A stretch of DNA of 64,000 nucleotides from an uncultured Eudoraea sp. (GTDB taxonomy: Bacteria; Bacteroidota; Bacteroidia; Flavobacteriales; Flavobacteriaceae), in NCBI GenBank assembly GCA_947258405.1, contig CAMYIE010000023.1:1-64000 (forward strand), read 5' to 3'. Within the stretch, counting starts at the first letter, position 1, and each line of letters begins with the position of its first letter. The notes beneath the pieces are model-generated. The model saw nothing but the letters and a program-made list of their open reading frames with translations. It was not told the DNA's origin and did not search any database. Shown here piece by piece: positions 56,467-64,000 of the stretch. The translations under genes were made by a program, and so were the position numbers.

Positions 56467-58317
56467 ATGTTGCGTGAAACTCAAACAAATACGAGTAATT
56501 ACCTTATCAAACAGTTGCCAAAAGCAACTGCTTTTATCGATAAGGAATTCAAAGTAGTTCACGCATCCGACACCTGGATAGACTATTTCGACTTCAACTC
56601 GGACCAGGTAATCGGTAAAACCATCCACAAACTTTTTGGCAAGGTAAATCCCGAATGGCAGGAGGCCTTGGATAATTGTATAAGAGGTCAGCAAAGCGCT
56701 ATAGAGATCGAGCGTTATTTTGATAGTAATAATCGTGAAAAATGGTTCGAATGGGTTAATATACCCTGGTACGACGAAGGTGAAAATATCATAGGGGTAA
56801 TCCTTCAGGTGGAGGACGTCACTAAACGTATCAATAACGAACTGGAACATGAAAAACTGCAAATTCTTTTAAAAGAAAAATCAGAAATAGCCAAAATTGG
56901 AAGTTGGGAATACGATGCCGTAGCCGATGAACTCACCTGGTCCGATATGACCAAAAAAATTCATGGTGTACCCTTAAGCCATAAACCGGATCTCGCCAAT
57001 GGTATCGAATTCTATAAAGAAGGATATAGCCGAAATACTATATCTCTTGCTGTCCATAAAGCGATGGTGGAGGGCATACCTTGGACTGAAAGACTACAAC
57101 TGGTAAAAGCAAATGGGGAGGAGATCTGGGTAATTGCGGCCGGTAAACCTCTATTTAAAAATAAAGAGTTCATAGGACTCATCGGTACATTTCAGGATAT
57201 TAACGATAGCGTAATTTCCGACCTGAAAACCAAGGAAAATGAAAAGTTGCTGAGAACCCTTATCGACAACCTGCCATTAAATGTTTTTATCAAGGATACA
57301 GATTCGCGTAAGATCCTGGCCAATAAATCAGAGGTGAGTTTTTGTGGTCTGGAAGACGAATCCCAGATCATCGGCAAAACCGATTTCGATTTTTACGACC
57401 AGGTAACCGCCAGGAGTTCACGTGAAGAGGACCTTTATGTGATGCAGACGCTTAAACCCATCCTTAGCAAGGAAACCATCAATGTGAAAAAAGATGGTAC
57501 GGTTACCACCTTTATGACGTCTAAATTACCCCTGATAGGAGACGACGGCAAATCCAATGGCCTGGTAGGTATTAGCTGGGATATATCAGACATCAAACAA
57601 AAAGAAAAAGAGTTACGCGATCTGATCAATGTAACCTCCCTGCAGAATAAGCAATTGATCAATTTCGCGCATATCGTTTCCCATAATCTCAGATCACATA
57701 CCGCGAATTTTTCAATGCTTTTGGAATTCCTGATCAATGAAAAGGATGAGGAAGAAAAGGAAAAAATAATAAATATGCTCAACGAAGCTTCAGATAATCT
57801 CTTGGAAACCCTGGAGAACCTCAATGAAGTAGTAGCGATCAGCACCAATGTTAATCTGGAGAAAAAACCCACTTTCCTCTACAAAAAGATACAGACGGTA
57901 GAGCAAAACCTCGCCGCGTTCCTGAAAAAAAATAATGCAACGCTAATCAACAATGTCCCGAATGATCTTCAAATCATGGTAATTCCTGCTTACATCGACA
58001 GTATACTGATGAATTTCATCACTAATTCCGTAAAATACAAAGACCCTAAAAGAGATCCCGTAATCACCTTGTCAATAAATCGGAACGAACAGTATACGAT
58101 CTTGAGTATAGAAGATAATGGCCTTGGAATCGATCTTAAGAAATATGGCGACAAGTTGTTTGGCATGTATAAGACCTTTCACCATAACTCCGATGCCAGG
58201 GGTATTGGATTATACATTTCCAAAAATCAGATAGAAGCGATGAACGGAAAAGTGATGGTCTGCAGTGAAGTAGACAAGGGAACAACCTTTAATATCTATT
58301 TTAATGAAAAAAATTAG
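56467..58317 (+). CDS. Multi-PAS sensor histidine kinase
   Basis: This kinase of about 616 residues has no membrane helix, so it is cytoplasmic. Three PAS domains occur (about 18-125, 135-245 and 265-385; GKTIHKLFG, ENIIGVILQVEDVTKR, GLVGISWDIS mark the second, first and third). A flavobacterial-type dimerisation helix follows with the phosphate-accepting His in FAHIVSHNLRSH (about 406) and a HATPase domain (NFITNSVKYKD N box, EDNGLGIDL, GIGLYISKNQIEAMNG). Start: the ATG at MLRETQTNTS; an upstream TTG at 56377 adds 30 non-conserved residues. The following gene is its receiver partner. Confidence 0.88.
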   Translation: MLRETQTNTSNYLIKQLPKATAFIDKEFKVVHASDTWIDYFDFNSDQVIGKTIHKLFGKVNPEWQEALDNCIRGQQSAIEIERYFDSNNREKWFEWVNIPWYDEGENIIGVILQVEDVTKRINNELEHEKLQILLKEKSEIAKIGSWEYDAVADELTWSDMTKKIHGVPLSHKPDLANGIEFYKEGYSRNTISLAVHKAMVEGIPWTERLQLVKANGEEIWVIAAGKPLFKNKEFIGLIGTFQDINDSVISDLKTKENEKLLRTLIDNLPLNVFIKDTDSRKILANKSEVSFCGLEDESQIIGKTDFDFYDQVTARSSREEDLYVMQTLKPILSKETINVKKDGTVTTFMTSKLPLIGDDGKSNGLVGISWDISDIKQKEKELRDLINVTSLQNKQLINFAHIVSHNLRSHTANFSMLLEFLINEKDEEEKEKIINMLNEASDNLLETLENLNEVVAISTNVNLEKKPTFLYKKIQTVEQNLAAFLKKNNATLINNVPNDLQIMVIPAYIDSILMNFITNSVKYKDPKRDPVITLSINRNEQYTILSIEDNGLGIDLKKYGDKLFGMYKTFHHNSDARGIGLYISKNQIEAMNGKVMVCSEVDKGTTFNIYFNEKN

Positions 58318-58708
58318 GTCTATCGGCGTTATTGACGATGATCCCATTACGGTATTCGGGATTAAAAAGATGCTGAATCTTTTAGAAGTTAGTGAGACCA
58401 TTAAAACCTATGCCAACGGGAAAGAAGCCATAGAAGATATTAAAGATATGCTTGAAAAAAATGACGCTATTCCCGAAGTGATCTTTCTCGACATTAATAT
58501 GCCTATCATGGATGGATGGCAATTCCTGGAAGAATTCATAACCCTTCCCCTGCCCAACCGGATCCGCATCAATATCCTCACTTCTTCCATAGACCCTGCG
58601 GATCGTGAGAACTGGTTATACTACAAAGAAAAGACCCATCATCTTATAGACTATAAGAACAAGCCCATCAGGAAGCACCAAATAAAAGATATGACCTCAC
58701 CCGCTTAA
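58304..58708 (+). CDS. Stand-alone response regulator receiver protein
   Basis: This is a 134-residue single REC domain: acidic pocket IDDDP, phospho-acceptor Asp in VIFLDINMPIMDGW, Ser/Thr in ILTSS, and Lys in KNKPI. No output domain. It overlaps the kinase gene by 14 bp, so the pair is one signalling unit passing phosphate to an unseen partner or acting by protein binding. Confidence 0.93.
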   Translation: MKKIRSIGVIDDDPITVFGIKKMLNLLEVSETIKTYANGKEAIEDIKDMLEKNDAIPEVIFLDINMPIMDGWQFLEEFITLPLPNRIRINILTSSIDPADRENWLYYKEKTHHLIDYKNKPIRKHQIKDMTSPA

Positions 58709-58819
58709 AATAGACCAGGGGAATTTATAATCTTTGGTTTCCTCCCTTTATTACGAACGGACATTTACCATACCCCAAATAAAGAAAGCTCAATACCGAC
58801 AATCAGGATAGATAAATTA

Positions 58820-59407
58820 CTAGTCACTAAAAAGCGACCGAATATTCGTATAGGAATTATCCAGGGCTTTCTTGATCTTCCTTGGGCCTTTCCATTTCAC
58901 CTTTTCGATCCCTTCGCTTTTCTGTCCCTTAAGTGGCCCTTTATAGGACGTTCGCATCGCATACCAATGTACTTCTTTTAGCTTGTACTTACCACTGCGT
59001 TTGAAGATGTGATATGTGGTAGTCAGGAAGTTTTCGATTTTAAGGCCTTTAACACCAGTTTCTTCTTCCACTTCCCTCAGAGCACACTCTTTGATGCTTT
59101 CGTTCTTTTCCAATTTACCTTTTGGAAGGTCCCATTTGTCGTTTCTGTAAATAAACAGCACCTTACCCTCCTTGTTGGTAACCACTCCGCCTGCTGCGAT
59201 CTCCATTGGGATTTTTTTGGTAAACTTTTTGAGGATCTCTTCACTGTTGGGGTGATAGATATACGCCTCGGGAAGCTTTTTTTTAACAAGTGCGTCAATT
59301 GCATCGTAGATGGCTGTGCCGTTAAGAAGGAAATACTGGCCATTTACGGTTTCGGAAAGTCTGCTTGTTAAAACCAAGGGGGCGTCTTTAACGAAAACTT
59401 TATACAT
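58820..59407 (-). CDS. NUDIX hydrolase
   Basis: This is a 195-residue protein with an N-terminal region of about 70 residues and a NUDIX domain. The NUDIX box G-x5-E-x7-REVEEETG is intact (LPKGKLEKNESIKECALREVEEETG, about 95-119). Substrate is unknown, likely a nucleoside diphosphate derivative. I start at MYKVFVKDAPLVL; longer frames exist but run through the pyrE start region. It is divergent from pyrE with only 7 bp between the two start codons. Confidence 0.88.
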   Translation of the reverse strand: MYKVFVKDAPLVLTSRLSETVNGQYFLLNGTAIYDAIDALVKKKLPEAYIYHPNSEEILKKFTKKIPMEIAAGGVVTNKEGKVLFIYRNDKWDLPKGKLEKNESIKECALREVEEETGVKGLKIENFLTTTYHIFKRSGKYKLKEVHWYAMRTSYKGPLKGQKSEGIEKVKWKGPRKIKKALDNSYTNIRSLFSD

Positions 59408-59410
59408 TTG
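59403..59410 (+). promoter_or_regulatory. -7 element of pyrE overlapping the NUDIX start codon
   Basis: TACATTTG matches TAnnTTTG exactly and ends 4 bp before the pyrE ATG, implying a leaderless or nearly leaderless mRNA. The NUDIX start codon (complement of CAT at 59405-59407) lies inside the box. No strong -33 is seen. Confidence 0.5.
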
Positions 59411-59414
59411 CGAA

Positions 59415-60059
59415 ATGGTTTTAGACAAGGATACAGCATCCAAAACGGCTGAACTGCTGTTGCAAATTAATGCAATAAAGTTGAGACCAGAAAATCCCTT
59501 TACATGGGCATCTGGCTGGAATTCTCCGATTTATTGCGATAATCGAATTATACTTTCATATCCGCAGATCCGTAATTTTGTCCGTCAGGAGATGGCCAGG
59601 AAAATTGAAGATCTCTATGGGAAACCCGATGTGATCGCCGGTGTCGCCACAGGTGCCATAGGTATGGGTGCCCTGGTGGCCGAACAATTAGGACTCCCAT
59701 TCGTCTATGTGCGACCGGAAGCCAAATCGCACGGAAGACAGAACAAGATAGAAGGATATTTGGAAGGGAATAGCAATGTGGTGGTGATTGAGGATCTAAT
59801 AAGCACAGGAAAAAGTAGCCTCAACGCGGTAAGGGCTCTTTTAGAAGCAGGAGCGCAGGTTAAAGGAATGATCGCGATCTTTTCCTATGGCTTCGATCTT
59901 GCATTGAAAAACTTTGAGAAAGAAGAAGTTGTACTCCATACGCTTACAGATTACGAACACGTAATAAATCAGGCCTCTGTAACAAACTATATCAAAGAAG
60001 AACAATTAAAAATGTTGCTCGAATGGAGAGATAATCCTTCTGAATGGCAACCCAACTAG
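59415..60059 (+). CDS. pyrE: Orotate phosphoribosyltransferase
   Basis: This enzyme of about 214 residues makes OMP from orotate and PRPP. PRPP motif VVVIEDLISTGKSSLNAV; flexible loop PEAKSHGRQNKIEG; N-terminal FTWASGWNSPIYCDNR. Start at MVLDKDTASKTA. The SRPBCC-type gene begins 1 bp after its stop. Confidence 0.96.
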   Translation: MVLDKDTASKTAELLLQINAIKLRPENPFTWASGWNSPIYCDNRIILSYPQIRNFVRQEMARKIEDLYGKPDVIAGVATGAIGMGALVAEQLGLPFVYVRPEAKSHGRQNKIEGYLEGNSNVVVIEDLISTGKSSLNAVRALLEAGAQVKGMIAIFSYGFDLALKNFEKEEVVLHTLTDYEHVINQASVTNYIKEEQLKMLLEWRDNPSEWQPN

Positions 60060-60060
60060 T

Positions 60061-60453
60061 ATGCATATTGAAACATCAAAAAAGAGATTAGCCAAAAGCG
60101 CTCCGGAAGTATTCGCCTTTCTGACGGATTTCAACAATTTCGAGCGTCTAATGCCCGATTCTGTTGCCAAATTCGAGTTGCTCACCGAAGATAGTTTCGT
60201 GTTTGCCCTTAGTGGAATGCCCGAAATTGTTCTTAAACGAAAAGAACAACAACCACATTCTAAGCTTATTTTGGGTGCGGCAAGCGATAAACTGCCGTTT
60301 TCGCTCAATATCGATATATCGGCCGTCGCAGAGGGGGAATCCGAAGTGCAATGGAGTTTTGAAGGAGAATTCAATGCTATGATGGCGATGATGGTTAAAA
60401 CACCTATCACAAATTTCATGAACACCCTCTCAGAAAAGTTAGTTGAGATTTAA
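60061..60453 (+). CDS. SRPBCC-family (START-like) protein
   Basis: This is a 130-residue helix-grip protein: KRLAKSAPEVFAFLTDFNNFERLMPDSV at the start and a C-terminal helix (MMAMMVKTPITNFMNTLSEKLVEI) closing a hydrophobic cavity. It is a consistent follower of pyrE in flavobacteria; ligand and role are unknown. Cotranscribed with pyrE. Confidence 0.88.
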   Translation: MHIETSKKRLAKSAPEVFAFLTDFNNFERLMPDSVAKFELLTEDSFVFALSGMPEIVLKRKEQQPHSKLILGAASDKLPFSLNIDISAVAEGESEVQWSFEGEFNAMMAMMVKTPITNFMNTLSEKLVEI

Positions 60454-60480
60454 GATCACGTAGCCTGATTTAGCCGTATC

Positions 60481-61209
60481 CTAATTCAGTAAACTGATTT
60501 CTTTCATATTAAACATCCGGGTAGTCTGCTCCGTTTTCAACTTTAACTGACCGCCATCGGTTATCCCATCGATAATACCGACTAATTTGGACCCGTCGGG
60601 TAACATAAAGGTCGATGGTATACCAATCCGGTATAGTACCTCTTCGTATTCGGACATGATATCAGAATAATTATGTGAATTGATTGTACTCAGTCTTTTA
60701 TGTAAAGATTCTGATATTAATGTGATGAGACTATCGAGATTATAGCTCAGCCCGGTGATCAACTTTAAGGAACCAGCACTTTCGAGTTCTCCAAAGTCTT
60801 CCTGATTGACATTTAACCCGATCCCGATTACCGATGCGCGAATCTCTTTCGCTTTTACGATATTTTCAATGAGAATTCCACATATCTTATGCGAACCTGA
60901 CAGAATGTCGTTAGGCCATTTTATGCTTATTTCTGGTATTTTTAGGTCGTTCAAAGCATCTCTGACAGCCAGGGAGACGACCATATTTAAAACGAACTGA
61001 TAACCTACCTCCAAGCCTTCAAAATACTTTAAAACGCTAAAGGTAAGGTTTTTACCCGCCTCTGAATGCCATTCGGTACCCTTCTGACCTCGTCCGCCGA
61101 ATTGATCCTGGGCCCAGACAATTGTTTCGTCTGGCGGATTCTGATTCTGCCATAGATCTTTTAGAAAAGCATTGGTTGAAGCGGTGGCATCAAGTTTGAT
61201 TATATGCAT
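60481..61209 (-). CDS. birA: Biotin--[acetyl-CoA carboxylase] ligase
   Basis: This is a 242-residue biotin protein ligase. The biotinoyl-AMP loop GGRGQKGTEWHSEAG (about 38-52) and KWPNDIL are intact, and a C-terminal SH3-like domain closes the protein. It lacks the N-terminal helix-turn-helix of E. coli BirA, so it is a class I enzyme and not a repressor. Divergent from rsfS. Confidence 0.95.
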   Translation of the reverse strand: MHIIKLDATASTNAFLKDLWQNQNPPDETIVWAQDQFGGRGQKGTEWHSEAGKNLTFSVLKYFEGLEVGYQFVLNMVVSLAVRDALNDLKIPEISIKWPNDILSGSHKICGILIENIVKAKEIRASVIGIGLNVNQEDFGELESAGSLKLITGLSYNLDSLITLISESLHKRLSTINSHNYSDIMSEYEEVLYRIGIPSTFMLPDGSKLVGIIDGITDGGQLKLKTEQTTRMFNMKEISLLN

Positions 61210-61274
61210 AATAGCCTCATTTTTCCATCCACAATGTTATGTTAAAAACTAGGGCTCAAAGAACAAAAAAATAA

Positions 61275-61282
61275 TAACTTTG
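61275..61282 (+). promoter_or_regulatory. -7 element of the rsfS-ftsH operon
   Basis: TAACTTTG matches TAnnTTTG, 20 bp before the rsfS ATG. A -33 TTG at the normal distance is not clear. Confidence 0.45.
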
Positions 61283-61301
61283 TACAAACTAAAACTATTG
61301 G

Positions 61302-61679
61302 ATGCATAAAAGACAAGCGAGTGCAGATGAGTTAATCTCCTTTATCTTACATGGAATCGAAGAAGTCAAAGGACTCGACACTAACTTACTTGACCTTAGA
61401 GAAATTGAAAATACCGTTTGTGACTACTTTATAATTTGTAGTGGCACTTCCAATACCCATGTTAACGCTATCGTAAATTCCATCCAGAAAACAGTAAGAG
61501 AAGCTATTCAGGACAAACCCTGGCACGTGGAGGGCTCTGAACAAGCCGAATGGGTTTTGTTAGACTATATCAATGTGGTGGTGCATGTCTTTCAAAAGCA
61601 CACCAGAGAATTTTATGATTTAGAAGGCCTCTGGGGAGATGCTAAAGTTACCTTGGTTGAGAATAGTTATAATCAGTAA
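61302..61679 (+). CDS. rsfS: Ribosome silencing factor RsfS
   Basis: This 125-residue protein binds L14 on free 50S subunits and blocks joining when nutrients are short. Family motifs: DLREIENTVCDYFIICSGTSNTHVNAI, WHVEGSEQAEWVLLDYINVVVHVFQKHTREFYDLEGLWGDA. It is 6 bp ahead of ftsH. Confidence 0.96.
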   Translation: MHKRQASADELISFILHGIEEVKGLDTNLLDLREIENTVCDYFIICSGTSNTHVNAIVNSIQKTVREAIQDKPWHVEGSEQAEWVLLDYINVVVHVFQKHTREFYDLEGLWGDAKVTLVENSYNQ

Positions 61680-61685
61680 AGAGAA

Positions 61686-63677
61686 ATGTCTAAGGAAAAT
61701 AATACACCTCAAAAAAAACCTAAATTCAGCTCGTGGTGGATTTACGGCCTAATTGCGATCCTGCTGATCGGCTATCAGTTTCTCGGCAGTGGTAACTTCG
61801 CAACTACAAAAAAGACCACAACCTCAGAACTACAGGAGTATCTGAGAAATGGGGATATCGAAAAGATCCTTATCATCACCAATACAGACCAGGCGAAGGT
61901 TTTCCTTTCCGATGAAGCCCTTTCGAAAGATGTTCACAAAGATGTGGCCGACAAACCCTTGATCCCATCTACCGGCATGGTACCCCAGTATGTCCTCGAT
62001 TACGGCGATCTTCAGATCTTCCAGAATGAAATCACAGAGATCAAGAAAGAAAATAACCTGGATACTGTTGTAGAATTCGATAAGGAATCGAACGTATTCA
62101 TGGAATTGTTGCTCACCATCCTGCCCTTTGTTCTTATCATCGGTATATGGATCTATCTGATGAGGCGCATGTCTGGAGGAGCTGGAGGTGGAGCTGGCGG
62201 ACAGATATTTAATATCGGTAAATCGAAAGCTAAACTTTTCGATGAAAAAACCGATACACGTACTTCCTTTCAGGATGTAGCTGGTTTAGAAGGGGCTAAG
62301 GAAGAAGTGGAAGAAATTGTAGAATTCCTCAAATATCCGGATAAATATACCTCCCTGGGAGGTAAGATCCCTAAGGGCGCATTATTGGTAGGGCCTCCGG
62401 GAACCGGTAAAACCCTTCTCGCCAAAGCGGTAGCAGGAGAAGCCAAGGTACCTTTCTTCTCACTTTCCGGATCAGACTTTGTGGAAATGTTTGTGGGTGT
62501 AGGGGCGTCAAGAGTACGTGACCTCTTTAAACAGGCCAAAGACAAATCTCCTTCGATAATTTTTATCGATGAAATAGATGCTATTGGTCGTGCCAGGGGT
62601 AAAAACAATTTTACAGGATCGAACGACGAAAGAGAAAACACATTGAACCAGTTGCTCACCGAAATGGACGGTTTCGGAACTAATACCAACGTGATTGTAT
62701 TGGCAGCAACTAACAGGGCCGATGTACTGGATAAGGCATTGATGCGGGCCGGAAGATTCGACCGGCAGATCTATGTGGACCTTCCGGATATCAGGGAAAG
62801 GAAAGAAATCTTTGAGGTGCATTTAAGACCGATCAAAACATCTGAAACTCTGGATCTGGACTTTCTTGCAAGGCAGACACCTGGTTTTTCCGGAGCGGAT
62901 ATCGCAAATGTCTGTAACGAAGCTGCACTGATCGCTGCTAGAAAAGAAAAAAAGGCAGTGGGTAAACAAGATTTTCTCGATGCAGTAGACAGGATTGTCG
63001 GTGGTCTTGAGAAGAAAAACAAAATCATCACTCCTGGTGAAAAGAAAACCATTGCCTACCACGAAGCTGGCCATGCCACTGTTAGCTGGATGCTGGAACA
63101 TGCGGCGCCACTGGTGAAGGTAACCATCGTACCCAGAGGTCAGTCCCTTGGATCAGCATGGTATCTACCTGAAGAACGACTTATTGTCCGCCCGGAACAG
63201 ATGTTGGACGAAATGTGTGCCACATTGGGAGGTCGGGCAGCTGAAAAAGTAATCTTCGACATGATCTCAACTGGTGCCTTAAGCGACCTGGAAAAAGTAA
63301 CCAAACAGGCCAGGGCTATGGTAACCATCTACGGATTGAATGATGAGATCGGGAATCTGACTTATTATGATTCTTCTGGACAGAATGAATATGGTTTTAC
63401 CAAACCCTATAGCGAGGAGACAGCCCAAAAGATCGATCAGGAGATCTCCAAGATTATCGAGGAACAATATAAAAGAGCCATAAAAGTACTTTTAGACAAT
63501 AAGGACAAACTGAGTGAACTAGCCGAGCGTCTTCTTGAAAAAGAGGTTATCTTTAAGGAAGATCTTGAGAAAATATTCGGAAAAAGACCTTTTGAAAGTG
63601 AATTTGATCGAAAAGGTCAGGAAAAGATGGATGCTGAAGAACTGGCTGCAGAAGAATCTGCTGAGGAAAAGAAGTAG
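61686..63677 (+). CDS. ftsH: ATP-dependent zinc metalloprotease FtsH
   Basis: This is a 663-residue membrane AAA+ protease that removes misfolded and regulated membrane proteins. Two membrane helices (about 17-34 and 138-158) bracket a periplasmic domain; Walker A GPPGTGKT (236-243), Walker B IIFIDEIDAI (291-300), the arginine-finger region MRAGRFDR, and the zinc site HEAGH (459-463). The acidic C-terminal tail (DAEELAAEESAEEKK) is typical of the phylum. Confidence 0.98.
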   Translation: MSKENNTPQKKPKFSSWWIYGLIAILLIGYQFLGSGNFATTKKTTTSELQEYLRNGDIEKILIITNTDQAKVFLSDEALSKDVHKDVADKPLIPSTGMVPQYVLDYGDLQIFQNEITEIKKENNLDTVVEFDKESNVFMELLLTILPFVLIIGIWIYLMRRMSGGAGGGAGGQIFNIGKSKAKLFDEKTDTRTSFQDVAGLEGAKEEVEEIVEFLKYPDKYTSLGGKIPKGALLVGPPGTGKTLLAKAVAGEAKVPFFSLSGSDFVEMFVGVGASRVRDLFKQAKDKSPSIIFIDEIDAIGRARGKNNFTGSNDERENTLNQLLTEMDGFGTNTNVIVLAATNRADVLDKALMRAGRFDRQIYVDLPDIRERKEIFEVHLRPIKTSETLDLDFLARQTPGFSGADIANVCNEAALIAARKEKKAVGKQDFLDAVDRIVGGLEKKNKIITPGEKKTIAYHEAGHATVSWMLEHAAPLVKVTIVPRGQSLGSAWYLPEERLIVRPEQMLDEMCATLGGRAAEKVIFDMISTGALSDLEKVTKQARAMVTIYGLNDEIGNLTYYDSSGQNEYGFTKPYSEETAQKIDQEISKIIEEQYKRAIKVLLDNKDKLSELAERLLEKEVIFKEDLEKIFGKRPFESEFDRKGQEKMDAEELAAEESAEEKK

Positions 63678-63724
63678 AAGCAGTTAAGACTGGCTTTTCA
63701 ATCGATCCGAATGATTCATGAAAA

Positions 63725-64000
63725 ATGGGAATATTTGGAAAACTATTTAGCGGGGGTAAAAAAAAGGTTTCTAAAGAAACGGTTGAAACCAGGGGAGTGC
63801 ATATGCCCGACCTTAACATTCCCATAGATGAAAAATTCACTATTCACTTTAAAAAGAATGGGGGCAAATTTTTGTATTGCGATTCTCTGAGTGAGGTATC
63901 CGGTGCCCTTAAAAATATTATTGGTGAAAATGAATGGGAAGGCGAACCATTTTTTATCCTGAACCCAATGCTTCGAGAGAAGTTTAGGAATGAAGACATC
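63725..64000 (+). CDS. LUD-like (lactate-utilisation-type) protein, N-terminal part
   Basis: The frame is open from ATG to the window end (92 codons). A basic start (MGIFGKLFSGGKKK) is followed by MPDLNIPIDEKFTIHFKKNGGKFLYCDSLSEV, which resembles the LutC/LUD-domain proteins commonly found after ftsH in flavobacteria. The assignment is from memory of that pattern and context; the decisive part lies outside the window. Confidence 0.55.
   Translation, partial: MGIFGKLFSGGKKKVSKETVETRGVHMPDLNIPIDEKFTIHFKKNGGKFLYCDSLSEVSGALKNIIGENEWEGEPFFILNPMLREKFRNEDI

Noticed and set aside
59310-59414. Longer pyrE N-terminus starting at 59310
   Set aside because: The extra 35 residues are the reverse of the NUDIX gene and do not resemble PyrE, whose family begins near MVLDKDTASK.

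Overview
This window is chromosomal DNA of a Bacteroidetes bacterium, most likely a marine member of the Flavobacteriaceae. The support is a type IX secretion/gliding-type adhesin with a PorP/SprF partner, promoters with the Bacteroidetes -7 element TAnnTTTG, flavobacterial gene order (tRNA-Thr/Tyr/Gly/Thr-tuf-tRNA-Trp-secE-nusG-rplKAJL-rpoBC), a TrpE-G-D-C-F-B-A operon, a 30S protein THX gene, and an ftsH gene preceded by rsfS. I see no insertion sequence, prophage, CRISPR array or rRNA gene.

Positions 1-17 kb are a cell-surface region, all on the minus strand. A tight three-gene operon encodes a giant adhesin with eight repeats and a type IX C-terminal signal, a PorP/SprF-like outer-membrane protein, and an OmpA/TPR/beta-propeller protein. 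Downstream are three separately transcribed large secreted proteins (called A, B and C here) and the start of a fourth repeat protein that runs off the left edge. A, B and C have different bodies but end in nearly the same 14 residues ([11 protein letters not shown]-x-x-x-N). All four transcription units carry the same upstream element (CACAACAWWWATTTT plus a weaker half-site 21 bp away), placed 98-99 bp from the start codons of A, B and C. This looks like a small co-regulated family of exported proteins with an unassigned C-terminal signal, and it is the most interesting item here.

Positions 17-34 kb are the information-processing core: release factor 3, a DUF3467 protein, rpoC and rpoB, ribosomal proteins L7/L12, L10, L1 and L11, NusG, SecE, five tRNAs, EF-Tu, a ribosome hibernation factor, a XerC/D-type recombinase and S21. 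A prominent double hairpin separates rplL from rpoB, and a remnant of a tRNA-Thr 3' end with a hairpin replacing its T-loop precedes tuf. rplK has no normal start codon in frame with its conserved N-terminus.

Positions 34-42 kb hold metabolic and membrane genes: acyl-CoA dehydrogenase, a helix-hairpin-helix protein, an alanine/glycine:cation symporter, a K+ channel with a TrkA domain, PspC, DUF2851, rhodanese, MarR and YceI. Positions 42.2-48.8 kb are a complete tryptophan operon controlled by a leader peptide with three consecutive Trp codons and a terminator. Positions 48.8-64 kb are mixed housekeeping genes: M20 peptidase, UDG-family protein, THX, YaaA, RluD, a PASTA protein, Ddl, CoaD, a PAS histidine kinase with its receiver protein, NUDIX, PyrE, an SRPBCC protein, BirA, RsfS, FtsH and a partial LUD-like gene. 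A 450-bp tandem-repeat intergenic region lies between coaD and the kinase.
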